Assembly (NCBI GenBank): GCA_900766125.1
Contig: CAAFUD010000259.1
Location: 1 to 5,678, forward strand
DNA length: 5,678 nucleotides
Origin: an uncultured Veillonella sp.
Lineage (GTDB): Bacteria; Bacillota; Negativicutes; Veillonellales; Veillonellaceae
Reading direction: 5' to 3'
In this document: one piece after another, positions 1-5,643 of the stretch
How the letters are laid out: each line of letters opens with the position of its first letter
How positions within the stretch are numbered: position 1 is the first letter of the stretch
Made by a program: the position numbers and the translations under genes
The notes under the pieces: generated by a model
Told to the model about the DNA's origin: nothing
The model's database searches: none
Seen by the model: only the letters and a program-made list of their open reading frames with translations

Positions 1-47
1 GAGAGAGGATGTGGTGACTGGAGTTCAGACGTGTGCTCTTCCGATCT
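1..47. other. Sequencing-adapter contamination at contig end
   Basis: Bases 14-47 match, without a mismatch that I can see, the 34-base Illumina TruSeq index-side (read 2) adapter, which begins GTGACTGGAG and ends CTCTTCCGATCT. Bases 1-13 lie where the sample index and the P7 end would be. GAGAG at 1-5 differs by one base from the GAGAT that ends the P7 oligo, and it would be followed by an 8-base index at 6-13. The adapter match is seen directly and recognised from memory; the index reading is inference. Genomic sequence resumes at about base 48. Nothing in this stretch should be annotated as biology. Confidence 0.96.
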
Positions 48-79
48 TAATCGGCGAAGAAGTAACTGAAGAAGTATAA
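48..79 (+). CDS. recA: 3' end of upstream gene, probably recA (partial)
   Basis: From base 50 one frame reads I-G-E-E-V-T-E-E-V and ends at TAA (77-79), two bases before the recX start. The 5' part of the gene is lost because the contig begins in adapter. An acidic, glutamate-rich C-terminal tail is typical of RecA, the recombinase that forms filaments on single-stranded DNA, and recX commonly lies directly downstream of recA in Firmicutes. With only nine residues, the identification rests mainly on context and is inference. The close spacing suggests that this gene and recX share a transcript and are translationally coupled. Confidence 0.5.
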
Positions 80-81
80 TC

Positions 82-525
82 ATGAGTGAAGAAACGATGC
101 AAGCTGCTATGGATCAAGCGTATCGCTTCCTAGCTCAAAGATTTCTAAGTTCCTATGAACTGACACAAAAAATGAGACGTAAACAAATCGAGGACCCAAT
201 CATTGAGCGGGTCCTTGAACGCCTTAGAGACTATGATTACATCAATGATGAACGCTTATCTGAGCAAGTATTGACGTACTTGATGAAAGAACAAAAATAC
301 GGTGCGTATATGATTAAGCAAAAGATGAAGCTGCGAGGTCTTACAGTGCCTCAAGAAATCTCTAATTATGATGAAGTGAAAGCCGCTTATCGCGTAGTGG
401 AAAAAAAGTTTGGTTCCATTCTCAATGAGGACTGCACTCCTCGTGTAAAAGTCTTTAATTTTCTCAAATATAGAGGGTTTTCAACGAGTACTATCCGAGT
501 TGTGTGCAATGATTTTTATGAATAG
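82..525 (+). CDS. recX: Regulatory protein RecX
   Basis: The 147-residue product fits the small, basic, all-helical RecX family, whose members bind RecA filaments in the cytoplasm and limit or modulate recombinase and SOS-coprotease activity. It shows the family's repeated three-helix units. Unit one is about 12-49, with A-x-R-FLSSYELTQKM. Unit two is about 50-90, with the hallmark YINDERLSEQ followed by KYGAYMIKQKMKLRGL. A weaker third unit at about 100-147 has FLKYRGFSTSTI. The length is near the family norm. ATG at 82 is the first start after an in-frame TGA at 67-69. Its ribosome site is weak (GAAGAAG, 68-74) and lies inside the preceding gene, which fits translational coupling across the 2-base gap. 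A second ATG at 97 is a less likely start. There is no strong terminator after it, so read-through into rny is possible. Confidence 0.9.
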   Translation: MSEETMQAAMDQAYRFLAQRFLSSYELTQKMRRKQIEDPIIERVLERLRDYDYINDERLSEQVLTYLMKEQKYGAYMIKQKMKLRGLTVPQEISNYDEVKAAYRVVEKKFGSILNEDCTPRVKVFNFLKYRGFSTSTIRVVCNDFYE

Positions 526-564
526 ATAGTACTTTTTCTGAGGCCTTACCAGGCTTGTAAAATC

Positions 565-593
565 TTGACAGAAAGGGCTTTCAAGTCTAAAAT
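565..593 (+). promoter_or_regulatory. Sigma-A-type promoter for rny
   Basis: A perfect -35 hexamer TTGACA (565-570) is followed by a 17-base spacer and the -10 hexamer TAAAAT (588-593), which matches TATAAT in five of six positions. Transcription would begin near base 600, giving a leader of about 100 bases before rny. The gap has no obvious terminator for recA-recX, only a weak 5-bp stem around 541-556 without a T run, so rny probably has both its own promoter and some read-through. The hexamers are seen; activity is inferred. Confidence 0.7.
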
Positions 594-693
594 TAATAAT
601 AGCCTTATTTATTTATATGATGATATGGCTAAATGATAATTTAATGCATAAAGGGCATAAAAAGGAGCATGAAAGCTCGATTTTGAGAATTTA

Positions 694-704
694 AGAGGAG
701 GTGA
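694..704 (+). promoter_or_regulatory. Strong Shine-Dalgarno sequence that decides the rny start
   Basis: AGAGGAGGTGA is almost fully complementary to the 3' end of 16S rRNA. Its GGAGG core is at 697-701, so the GTG at 701-703 overlaps the ribosome site and can hardly be the start codon it serves. In-frame codons at usable distance are CTG at 707 (5 bases after the core) and ATT at 710 (8 bases after it). Confidence 0.8.
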
Positions 705-2245
705 GACTGATTTTAGAGTATAGTCTAATTGCAGTGGTAATGGTACTGATTGGACTAGGGGTAGGCTATTTTTTAAGAAAAAATATTGCTGAAGGAAAAC
801 TGAATCAAGCTGAGCAAGAGGCTGCACGTATCATCGCTAATGGTGAACGCACAGCTGAGTCTAAAAAGAAAGAAGCTTTATTAGAAGCGAAAGAAGAAAT
901 TCATAAGCTCCGTTCTGATGTAGAACGAGAAAATAAAGATCGCCGTTCTGAACTTCAACGTATGGAACGTCGTATTCTTCAAAAAGAAGAATCTTTGGAT
1001 AAAAAATTAGACAATATTGAACACAAAGAGGAAGCTTTACATCGCAAAGAAGCTGACTTAGCCCAAAGCCGTGAAAAAATTGAAGCTTTGTATGAAAAAC
1101 AAATGGCAGAGTTAGAACGTATTTCTGGCATGACATTTGAAGAAGCTAAGAATATCTTGTTAACAAATGTAGAACAAGAAATTCGTCATGAAACGGCAAT
1201 TATGGTTAAGGAAATGGAGCAGCAAGCTAAGGATGATGCGGAGAAAAAAGCAAAAGAAATTATCTCCTCTGCAATCCAACGTTGCGCAGCTGACCATGTG
1301 GCGGAGACTACCGTATCCGTAGTGGCATTGCCTAATGATGAAATGAAAGGCCGCATTATTGGTCGTGAGGGCCGTAATATTCGCGCACTCGAAACATTAA
1401 CAGGTATTGACTTGATTATCGATGACACACCAGAAGCAGTTATTCTTTCTGGCTTCGACCCAATTCGTCGTGAAGTGGCTCGTATTGCTTTAGAAAAATT
1501 GATTGTAGATGGTCGTATCCATCCAGCTCGTATTGAAGAAATGGTTGGTAAAGCTCGTAAAGAGGTTGACCAAACTATTAAAGAAGCTGGTGAACAAGCA
1601 ACATTTGAAGCTGATGTTCATGGCTTACATCCTGAAATTGTTAAGATTTTAGGTCGTTTGAAATATCGTACTAGTTACGGTCAAAATGTATTGAAACATT
1701 CCATCGAAGTATCTCATTTAGCAGGTTTAATGGCAGCTGAACTTGGCTGTGATGTAACATTGGCTAAACGAGGTGGCTTAATTCATGATATTGGTAAAGC
1801 ATTGGACCGTGAACTTGAGGGCTCTCATGTTCAAATCGGTGTTGATGTAGCTCGTAAATATCGTGAAAGCGCAGCAGTAATTAACTGCATTGGCGCTCAT
1901 CATGGTGATGAAGAGTTCCAATCTGTAGAAGCTGTATTAGTAGCAGCTGCTGATGCTATCTCTGCGGCTCGTCCAGGAGCACGTCGAGAAACATTAGAAA
2001 ACTACTTAAAACGTTTATCTAAATTGGAAGAAATCGCTGAATCCTTCGAAGGCGTTGAAAAATGCTTTGCTATTCAAGCAGGTCGTGAGATTCGCGTTGT
2101 AGTAAAACCGGATAAGATTGATGAAGCTGAGTCTACATTACTCGTTCGGAATATCGTAAAACGCATCGAGTCTGAACTCGAATATCCAGGCCAAATTAAG
2201 GTCGTAATTATTCGTGAAACTCGCGTTGTGGATTACGCAAAATAA
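701..2245 (+). CDS. rny: Ribonuclease Y (membrane-anchored endoribonuclease)
   Basis: RNase Y makes the initiating cut in many mRNAs in Firmicutes and works on the inner face of the membrane. The domain order is complete. A hydrophobic anchor lies at about 4-24, then a long charged coiled coil at about 30-195. The KH RNA-binding domain spans about 205-270, with GREG at 221-224 in IIGREGRN. The HD metal-dependent phosphohydrolase domain begins near H333, with the HD pair H362-D363 in IHDIGK and D418 in ADAISAARPGAR. A C-terminal domain runs from about 440 to 514. The length (514, against about 520 in Bacillus) is normal. An in-frame TAA at 692-694 forbids an earlier start. GTG 701 is given here, but it overlaps the Shine-Dalgarno site. 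CTG 707, giving a protein starting M-ILEYSLIAVV, or ATT 710 fits the spacing better. The next ATG (740) would cut the anchor. The gene has its own promoter and terminator-like hairpins on its 3' side. Confidence 0.96.
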   Translation: MRLILEYSLIAVVMVLIGLGVGYFLRKNIAEGKLNQAEQEAARIIANGERTAESKKKEALLEAKEEIHKLRSDVERENKDRRSELQRMERRILQKEESLDKKLDNIEHKEEALHRKEADLAQSREKIEALYEKQMAELERISGMTFEEAKNILLTNVEQEIRHETAIMVKEMEQQAKDDAEKKAKEIISSAIQRCAADHVAETTVSVVALPNDEMKGRIIGREGRNIRALETLTGIDLIIDDTPEAVILSGFDPIRREVARIALEKLIVDGRIHPARIEEMVGKARKEVDQTIKEAGEQATFEADVHGLHPEIVKILGRLKYRTSYGQNVLKHSIEVSHLAGLMAAELGCDVTLAKRGGLIHDIGKALDRELEGSHVQIGVDVARKYRESAAVINCIGAHHGDEEFQSVEAVLVAAADAISAARPGARRETLENYLKRLSKLEEIAESFEGVEKCFAIQAGREIRVVVKPDKIDEAESTLLVRNIVKRIESELEYPGQIKVVIIRETRVVDYAK

Positions 2246-2264
2246 TATGCTATAAGCGATAAGT

Positions 2265-2300
2265 ATAGGCTGCAATGATTTCATTGCAGCCTATTATTAT
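2265..2300 (+). terminator. Terminator-like hairpin after rny
   Basis: A perfect 13-bp stem (2265-2277 with 2282-2294) closes a four-base ATTT loop, 19 bases after the rny stop. The 3' flank is T-rich but broken by A (TATTATTAT), followed by a TTTT run at 2305-2308, so termination may be incomplete or helped by the second hairpin downstream. The stem would also protect the rny mRNA 3' end. The structure is seen; the function is inferred. Confidence 0.7.
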
Positions 2301-2323
2301 CAAATTTTATTCGCAGCCTATTA
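2286..2323 (+). repeat. Direct repeat duplicating the hairpin's 3' arm
   Basis: GCAGCCTATTA occurs at 2286-2296, as the 3' arm of the hairpin, and again at 2313-2323. Both copies are preceded by ATT, the second with one extra C. Bases 2265-2273 (ATAGGCTGC) could therefore pair with either copy, although the nearer one makes the much longer stem. Confidence 0.8.
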
Positions 2324-2326
2324 AAG

Positions 2327-2399
2327 AATACGGCGTATAGGAATCACCATGTATTGATCCAAAATAGATGGTGATTCCTATGATTCGTATTTGATTTTT
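2327..2399 (+). terminator. Large inverted repeat with T-rich tail
   Basis: ATAGGAATCACCAT (2337-2350) is the exact reverse complement of 2368-2381, giving a 14-bp perfect stem with a 17-base loop. Beyond a 4x4 internal loop, AATACG (2327-2332) pairs with CGTATT (2386-2391), making a second 6-bp outer stem. The tail TTTGATTTTT (2390-2399) makes it look like an intrinsic terminator on the plus strand, but the long loop is unusual. It could instead be a dispersed palindromic intergenic repeat or an operator. It separates the rny and dnaG transcripts. Confidence 0.55.
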
Positions 2400-2434
2400 G
2401 TATTAATTTAATAATTTAACTAATTAAAATCTTT

Positions 2435-2460
2435 TACAAATAGAGGATTTTTTATTTGTA
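2435..2460. repeat. 8-bp inverted repeat upstream of dnaG
   Basis: TACAAATA (2435-2442) and its exact reverse complement TATTTGTA (2453-2460) flank a 10-base spacer, about 40 bases upstream of the dnaG start. The surrounding leader is very AT-rich. The repeat may be an operator, a small mRNA hairpin or a chance dyad in AT-rich DNA. The dnaG promoter should lie near here. TTTACA at 2433-2438 resembles a -35 box, but no good -10 sits 16-18 bases after it. Confidence 0.5.
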
Positions 2461-2486
2461 TATCGAATTAATATATATATATGGGG

Positions 2487-2495
2487 AAGGAGGTG
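2487..2495 (+). promoter_or_regulatory. Shine-Dalgarno sequence fixing the dnaG start at 2502
   Basis: AAGGAGGTG places GGAGG (2489-2493) eight bases before ATG 2502. It lies downstream of the in-frame ATG 2481 and only two bases from TTG 2496, which rules both out as its start codon. Confidence 0.9.
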
Positions 2496-2501
2496 TTGGC
2501 T

Positions 2502-4274
2502 ATGAGCAGATATTTTGAAAATGAATTGATTGAACAAATCAAAGATGCAAATGATATTGTATCTGTAATATCTGAGCATGTAGCCTTAAAGAAACGGGGC
2601 AAGAACTATTGGGGTTGTTGTCCATTTCATAATGAAAAGACGCCGTCCTTTAGTGTTGCCCCTGAAAAGGGCTTTTATTATTGTTTTGGCTGTCATGCAT
2701 CGGGGAATGTCATTAAATTCCTCATGGAACTAGAGCATTTAAGCTTTGTAGAGGTTCTAGAGCGGCTTGCTAATCGTGCTAATATTCCCTTGCCGGAGGC
2801 AAAACTTTCACCAGAACAACGAGCTCGAGATGAACGACGAAAAAAACTATATGAAGCTTGTGATTTAGCAGCCACATTTTTCCATAACTGTCTCACACAA
2901 ACCTCTATGGGAAAGGTGGGCCTTGATTACTTAAAAAAAAGGGGCCTTACAAAAGATACGATTGAAAAATTTAAATTAGGCTTTGCTCCAGATAGTTGGG
3001 ATAAGTTGTATCGCGCCTTTCACGAACGTGGTATCGATGATTCTATTCTCTTGGAGTTGAATTTGGTCCGTAAAAACCAAAAGGGACAGTTTTACGATTT
3101 CTTTAGAAACCGAATTATGTTTCCTATTATGGATGGTAAAGGTCGTGTAGTTGCCTTTGGTGGTCGTGTTATGGATGACAGCACGCCAAAATATTTAAAC
3201 TCACCAGAATCAGCCATCTTTGAAAAGGGAAAACTATTATTTGCCTTTGATAAGGCTTATAAATCTATTCGTCAAGAGCGACAGGCTATCCTTGTAGAAG
3301 GGTATATGGACGTTATATCTGCTCATAACCATGGTGTTACTAATGTAGTAGCATCCTTGGGGACGGCTTATACACGAGATCATGGTCATATCTTAATGAG
3401 GCAGGCTGATGAAATTGTACTGGCCTATGATATGGATGGCGCAGGTCGTCAAGCAGCAGCTAGGGCTATAGAATTATTACAAAATACGGACTTTAAGGTG
3501 CGTGTTCTGGCTATGCCAGATGGTAAGGATCCAGATGATTATGTACGTAATCATGGAGGACAAGCATTTAAAGATTTAGTAGCTAAAGCGGTTAAGCCTC
3601 TTGATTATTTATTAAGTGAGTCTTTAATTAAACACGACACAAATGATACGGAAGGGAAGCAAGCTGTTATGGCTGATGTATTCCCATATATTGCTAATAT
3701 AGATAGTCAAACACAACGGGATGATGCTCTAAAGACATTGGCATTACCACTATGGCTTGATAATAGTAGTATTTTTAGATATTTCCGAGACTATGTAAAA
3801 AAAGGACAAATTGAATTGGTTGATACTGCGTCTGCACCGTTGCCAACACAGGATTTACCTAAAGGTGATGCAGAAAAATTATTGTCCTTAGCCTTTACAG
3901 ATGGTGAAGTGTTACAACATATGATGAGCTATTTGCCATTAGAAGACTTTGAAAAAATTGAATATCGAGGTATAATAGAAAAGATATTCACCTTATTTAA
4001 ACAAGAAGGTCGTCTAGATGATACTGCCATTCAATCTGTATTATCCCCATCGGAGTATGATATTTACTCTAGATTGGTTGTTATGAGTGACGATGAATAT
4101 AAGGTACAAGTGCCTGGATTAATCCGTAAGATAAGGCTTCATTCATTGCGTGAACAGTATAAAGCGCATTCAATTATGGCGGATCAATTAAAACGGGCAG
4201 GAGATTCGACATTTATTAGCGAATTACATAAGTGTCAGGAAATACAGAACTTAATTAGAGAATGGTCTAAGTAA
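2502..4274 (+). CDS. dnaG: DNA primase DnaG
   Basis: DnaG makes the short RNA primers for lagging-strand synthesis at the replication fork, together with the replicative helicase. Numbering is from ATG 2502 (590 residues, normal for the family). The N-terminal CHC2 zinc-binding domain has ligands C40, H43, C61 and C64 in CCPFH and CFGC. The primase core includes FRNRIMFPIMD (201-211), FGGR (219-222) and YLNSPES (231-237). The TOPRIM catalytic domain carries E266 in VEGYMD, D310 and D312 in AYDMDGAG, and DGKDPDDY at 340-347. The C-terminal helicase-interacting region is about 455-590. All key residues are present. The longer reading from ATG 2481 would place the strong ribosome site inside the gene, so 2502 is preferred. 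rpoD follows after 23 bases, and the two form an operon of the macromolecular-synthesis type. Confidence 0.97.
   Translation: MSRYFENELIEQIKDANDIVSVISEHVALKKRGKNYWGCCPFHNEKTPSFSVAPEKGFYYCFGCHASGNVIKFLMELEHLSFVEVLERLANRANIPLPEAKLSPEQRARDERRKKLYEACDLAATFFHNCLTQTSMGKVGLDYLKKRGLTKDTIEKFKLGFAPDSWDKLYRAFHERGIDDSILLELNLVRKNQKGQFYDFFRNRIMFPIMDGKGRVVAFGGRVMDDSTPKYLNSPESAIFEKGKLLFAFDKAYKSIRQERQAILVEGYMDVISAHNHGVTNVVASLGTAYTRDHGHILMRQADEIVLAYDMDGAGRQAAARAIELLQNTDFKVRVLAMPDGKDPDDYVRNHGGQAFKDLVAKAVKPLDYLLSESLIKHDTNDTEGKQAVMADVFPYIANIDSQTQRDDALKTLALPLWLDNSSIFRYFRDYVKKGQIELVDTASAPLPTQDLPKGDAEKLLSLAFTDGEVLQHMMSYLPLEDFEKIEYRGIIEKIFTLFKQEGRLDDTAIQSVLSPSEYDIYSRLVVMSDDEYKVQVPGLIRKIRLHSLREQYKAHSIMADQLKRAGDSTFISELHKCQEIQNLIREWSK
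3949..3976 (+). promoter_or_regulatory. Possible internal promoter within dnaG, serving rpoD
   Basis: TTGAAA (3949-3954; five of six matches to TTGACA) lies 16 bases before a perfect TATAAT (3971-3976). The predicted start, near 3983, is about 315 bases upstream of rpoD. Promoters inside dnaG that let the sigma gene be expressed independently are known in the E. coli rpsU-dnaG-rpoD operon. The match is seen, but this is AT-rich coding DNA, so chance is a real possibility. Confidence 0.4.
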
Positions 4275-4297
4275 TATAATGTAAGAAGGAGAGCGCT

Positions 4298-5461
4298 GTG
4301 GCTAAGAAAGTACAAAAAAGTCAAATAGAGGAGATTGTAGAACAACTTCTTGAAAAAGGCCGAAAAACCGGCGTGTTGACACAATCAGAGATTTCAGATG
4401 CTCTTCATGAGCAAACTGGACTTACTGCGGAACAATTAGACGATATTTATACTACATTTGGTAAATTAAATATTGAAGTAGTGGCTGATATCGACAGTGA
4501 GGATGCGGACGCTCAGCCAATAGAACCAGAAGAAGAGGATGAAGAAGATACTCCTAATGAAAAGAATATCTCCATCGATTTAAGTGTAGACTCTGGTGTT
4601 AACATTGATGATCCTGTACGTATGTATCTCAAGGAAATTGGTCGTGTCCCATTGCTTTCTGCAGATGAAGAAATCGTTTTAGCAAAGCAAATTGAAGCTG
4701 GCGCAGCAGAAGATGCTACATATAAAGATATTCAACTTGCCAAAAAGGCTAAGAAAAAATTGGTAGATGCTAACTTGCGCTTAGTTGTAAGTATTGCAAA
4801 ACGTTATGTAGGTCGCGGCATGTTATTCTTGGATTTGATTCAAGAAGGTAACTTGGGCCTTATTAAAGCTGTAGATAAGTTCGATTATACAAAGGGTTAT
4901 AAATTCTCCACATATGCTACATGGTGGATTCGTCAAGCTATTACTCGTGCTATTGCGGACCAAGCTCGTACGATTCGTATTCCTGTACATATGGTAGAAA
5001 CAATCAATAAATTGATTCGTATTTCCAGACAATTATTGCAAGATAAAGGTCGTGAACCATTACCAGAAGAAATCGCAGAAGGTATGGGCATTACGGTAGA
5101 GCGCGTGCGTGAAATTCAAAAAATCGCACAAGAGCCAGTATCATTGGAAACTCCAATTGGTGAAGAGGAAGACTCTCACTTGGGAGACTTTATTGAGGAC
5201 CAAGATGCTATTGCTCCAGACGATGCAGCTAGTTACATCTTGTTGCAAGAGCAAATTGAAGATGTATTTACATGCTTAACTGACCGTGAGCAACAAGTAT
5301 TGATCTTGCGTTTTGGTTTGAAAGATGGTAAACCACGTACATTGGAAGAAGTAGGTCAACATTTCAATGTAACCCGTGAACGTATCCGTCAAATCGAAGG
5401 TAAAGCGCTTACTAAATTGCGCAATCGTGGTAAACGCGATAAAATTAAAGACTTCTTATAA
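4298..5461 (+). CDS. rpoD: Primary RNA polymerase sigma factor (sigma-A/sigma-70, RpoD)
   Basis: This is the housekeeping sigma factor, which binds core RNA polymerase and recognises the -10 and -35 boxes. The 387 residues show all regions in order. Region 1.1 (about 5-62) is followed by an acidic linker (about 63-90) with a run of D/E. Region 1.2 is at about 104-138. Region 2 (about 154-224) has the signature DLIQEGNLGLIKAV and the aromatic melting and -10 segment YKFSTYATWWIRQAI. Region 3 is about 230-305. Region 4 (about 318-380) has the -35-binding helix-turn-helix TLEEVGQHFNVTRERIRQIE. Region 1.1 and this length mark a group 1 sigma factor, not an alternative one. The start is GTG at 4298, with AAGGAG (4286-4291) six bases upstream and no better ATG nearby. 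It is co-transcribed with dnaG, possibly also from a promoter inside dnaG, and followed by a strong terminator. Confidence 0.98.
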   Translation: MAKKVQKSQIEEIVEQLLEKGRKTGVLTQSEISDALHEQTGLTAEQLDDIYTTFGKLNIEVVADIDSEDADAQPIEPEEEDEEDTPNEKNISIDLSVDSGVNIDDPVRMYLKEIGRVPLLSADEEIVLAKQIEAGAAEDATYKDIQLAKKAKKKLVDANLRLVVSIAKRYVGRGMLFLDLIQEGNLGLIKAVDKFDYTKGYKFSTYATWWIRQAITRAIADQARTIRIPVHMVETINKLIRISRQLLQDKGREPLPEEIAEGMGITVERVREIQKIAQEPVSLETPIGEEEDSHLGDFIEDQDAIAPDDAASYILLQEQIEDVFTCLTDREQQVLILRFGLKDGKPRTLEEVGQHFNVTRERIRQIEGKALTKLRNRGKRDKIKDFL

Positions 5462-5476
5462 GATGTTGAATCTCTT

Positions 5477-5520
5477 AAGGGTTGTAATACAGTGCTATTG
5501 TGCTGTGTTGCAACCCTTTT
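5477..5520 (+). terminator. Intrinsic terminator of the dnaG-rpoD operon
   Basis: A stem of about 16 bp pairs 5477-5492 with 5503-5518, with two G-T wobbles and a 10-base loop that a further wobble can shorten. It is built on AAGGGTTG and CAACCCTT and ends in TTTT (5517-5520), starting 15 bases after the rpoD stop. The T run is short and followed by G, but the stem is long and GC-richer at its base. Confidence 0.85.
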
Positions 5521-5541
5521 GTGATATAACTAAAGATAGTA

Positions 5542-5564
5542 AACGTAAGTAATAAGAGTACGTT
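5542..5564. repeat. Short dyad upstream of the last gene
   Basis: AACGTA (5542-5547) and its reverse complement TACGTT (5559-5564) flank an 11-base spacer, just after the rpoD terminator. It is only 6 bp, so it may be an operator half-site pair or chance. The rest of the gap from 5521 to 5590 shows nothing recognisable. In particular, I see no preQ1 riboswitch, which might be expected if the next gene is queD. Confidence 0.3.
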
Positions 5565-5591
5565 AAAGCCTTTTAATGTAATACATAGCAA

Positions 5592-5631
5592 ATATTAAAG
5601 TTCATATAATATATTAAAGTTCATATAATAT
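5592..5631 (+). repeat. Perfect 19-bp tandem duplication carrying two -10 boxes
   Basis: The 19-base unit TATTAAAGTTCATATAATA occurs twice with no gap and no mismatch, at 5593-5611 and 5612-5630. Flanking identity adds one base on each side if the register is shifted. The junction forms the 10-base palindrome TAATATATTA (5607-5616), and the outer ends AAATATTA (5590-5597) and TAATATTT (5626-5633) are also inverted. Each unit contains TATAAT. Confidence 0.95.
5601..5629 (+). promoter_or_regulatory. Candidate promoter created across the tandem repeat
   Basis: TTCATA (5601-5606; four of six -35 matches), in the first repeat unit, stands exactly 17 bases before the perfect TATAAT (5624-5629) of the second unit. 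The first unit's own TATAAT (5605-5610) has only TACATA (5582-5587) at that distance. From the downstream -10 box, transcription would begin near 5636, leaving almost no leader before the ATG at 5644. The upstream box would start near 5617 and keep the ribosome site. Confidence 0.5.
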
Positions 5632-5643
5632 TTAGGAGATATA

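Noticed and set aside
541..556. Terminator between recX and rny
   Set aside because: The stem is only 5 bp with a G-T pair and has no T run after it.
861..1428. Minus-strand open frames opposite rny, and similar ones opposite dnaG and rpoD
   Set aside because: They are antisense shadows of strongly conserved genes, with low-complexity composition and no family resemblance.
2354..2384. TTGATC to TATGAT as a promoter inside the large palindrome
   Set aside because: The spacer is 19 bases, and both boxes fall within the loop and arm of the inverted repeat.
2433..2464. TTTACA to TATATC as the dnaG promoter
   Set aside because: The spacer would be 20 bases. At 17 bases the -10 would be TTGTAT, with only three matches, so I cannot support a specific promoter here.
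2481..2501. Longer dnaG start at ATG 2481
   Set aside because: The strong AAGGAGGTG ribosome site lies downstream of this ATG and is correctly spaced for ATG 2502. The region upstream of 2481 is an AT repeat with no ribosome site.
4376..4381. TTGACA within the start of rpoD
   Set aside because: No -10-like hexamer lies 16-18 bases downstream. It is coding sequence (V-L-T-Q).
5521..5640. preQ1 or other riboswitch before the last gene
   Set aside because: No G/C-rich stem with an adjoining A-rich pseudoknot tail is visible. The stretch is AT-rich with a short dyad and the tandem repeat.
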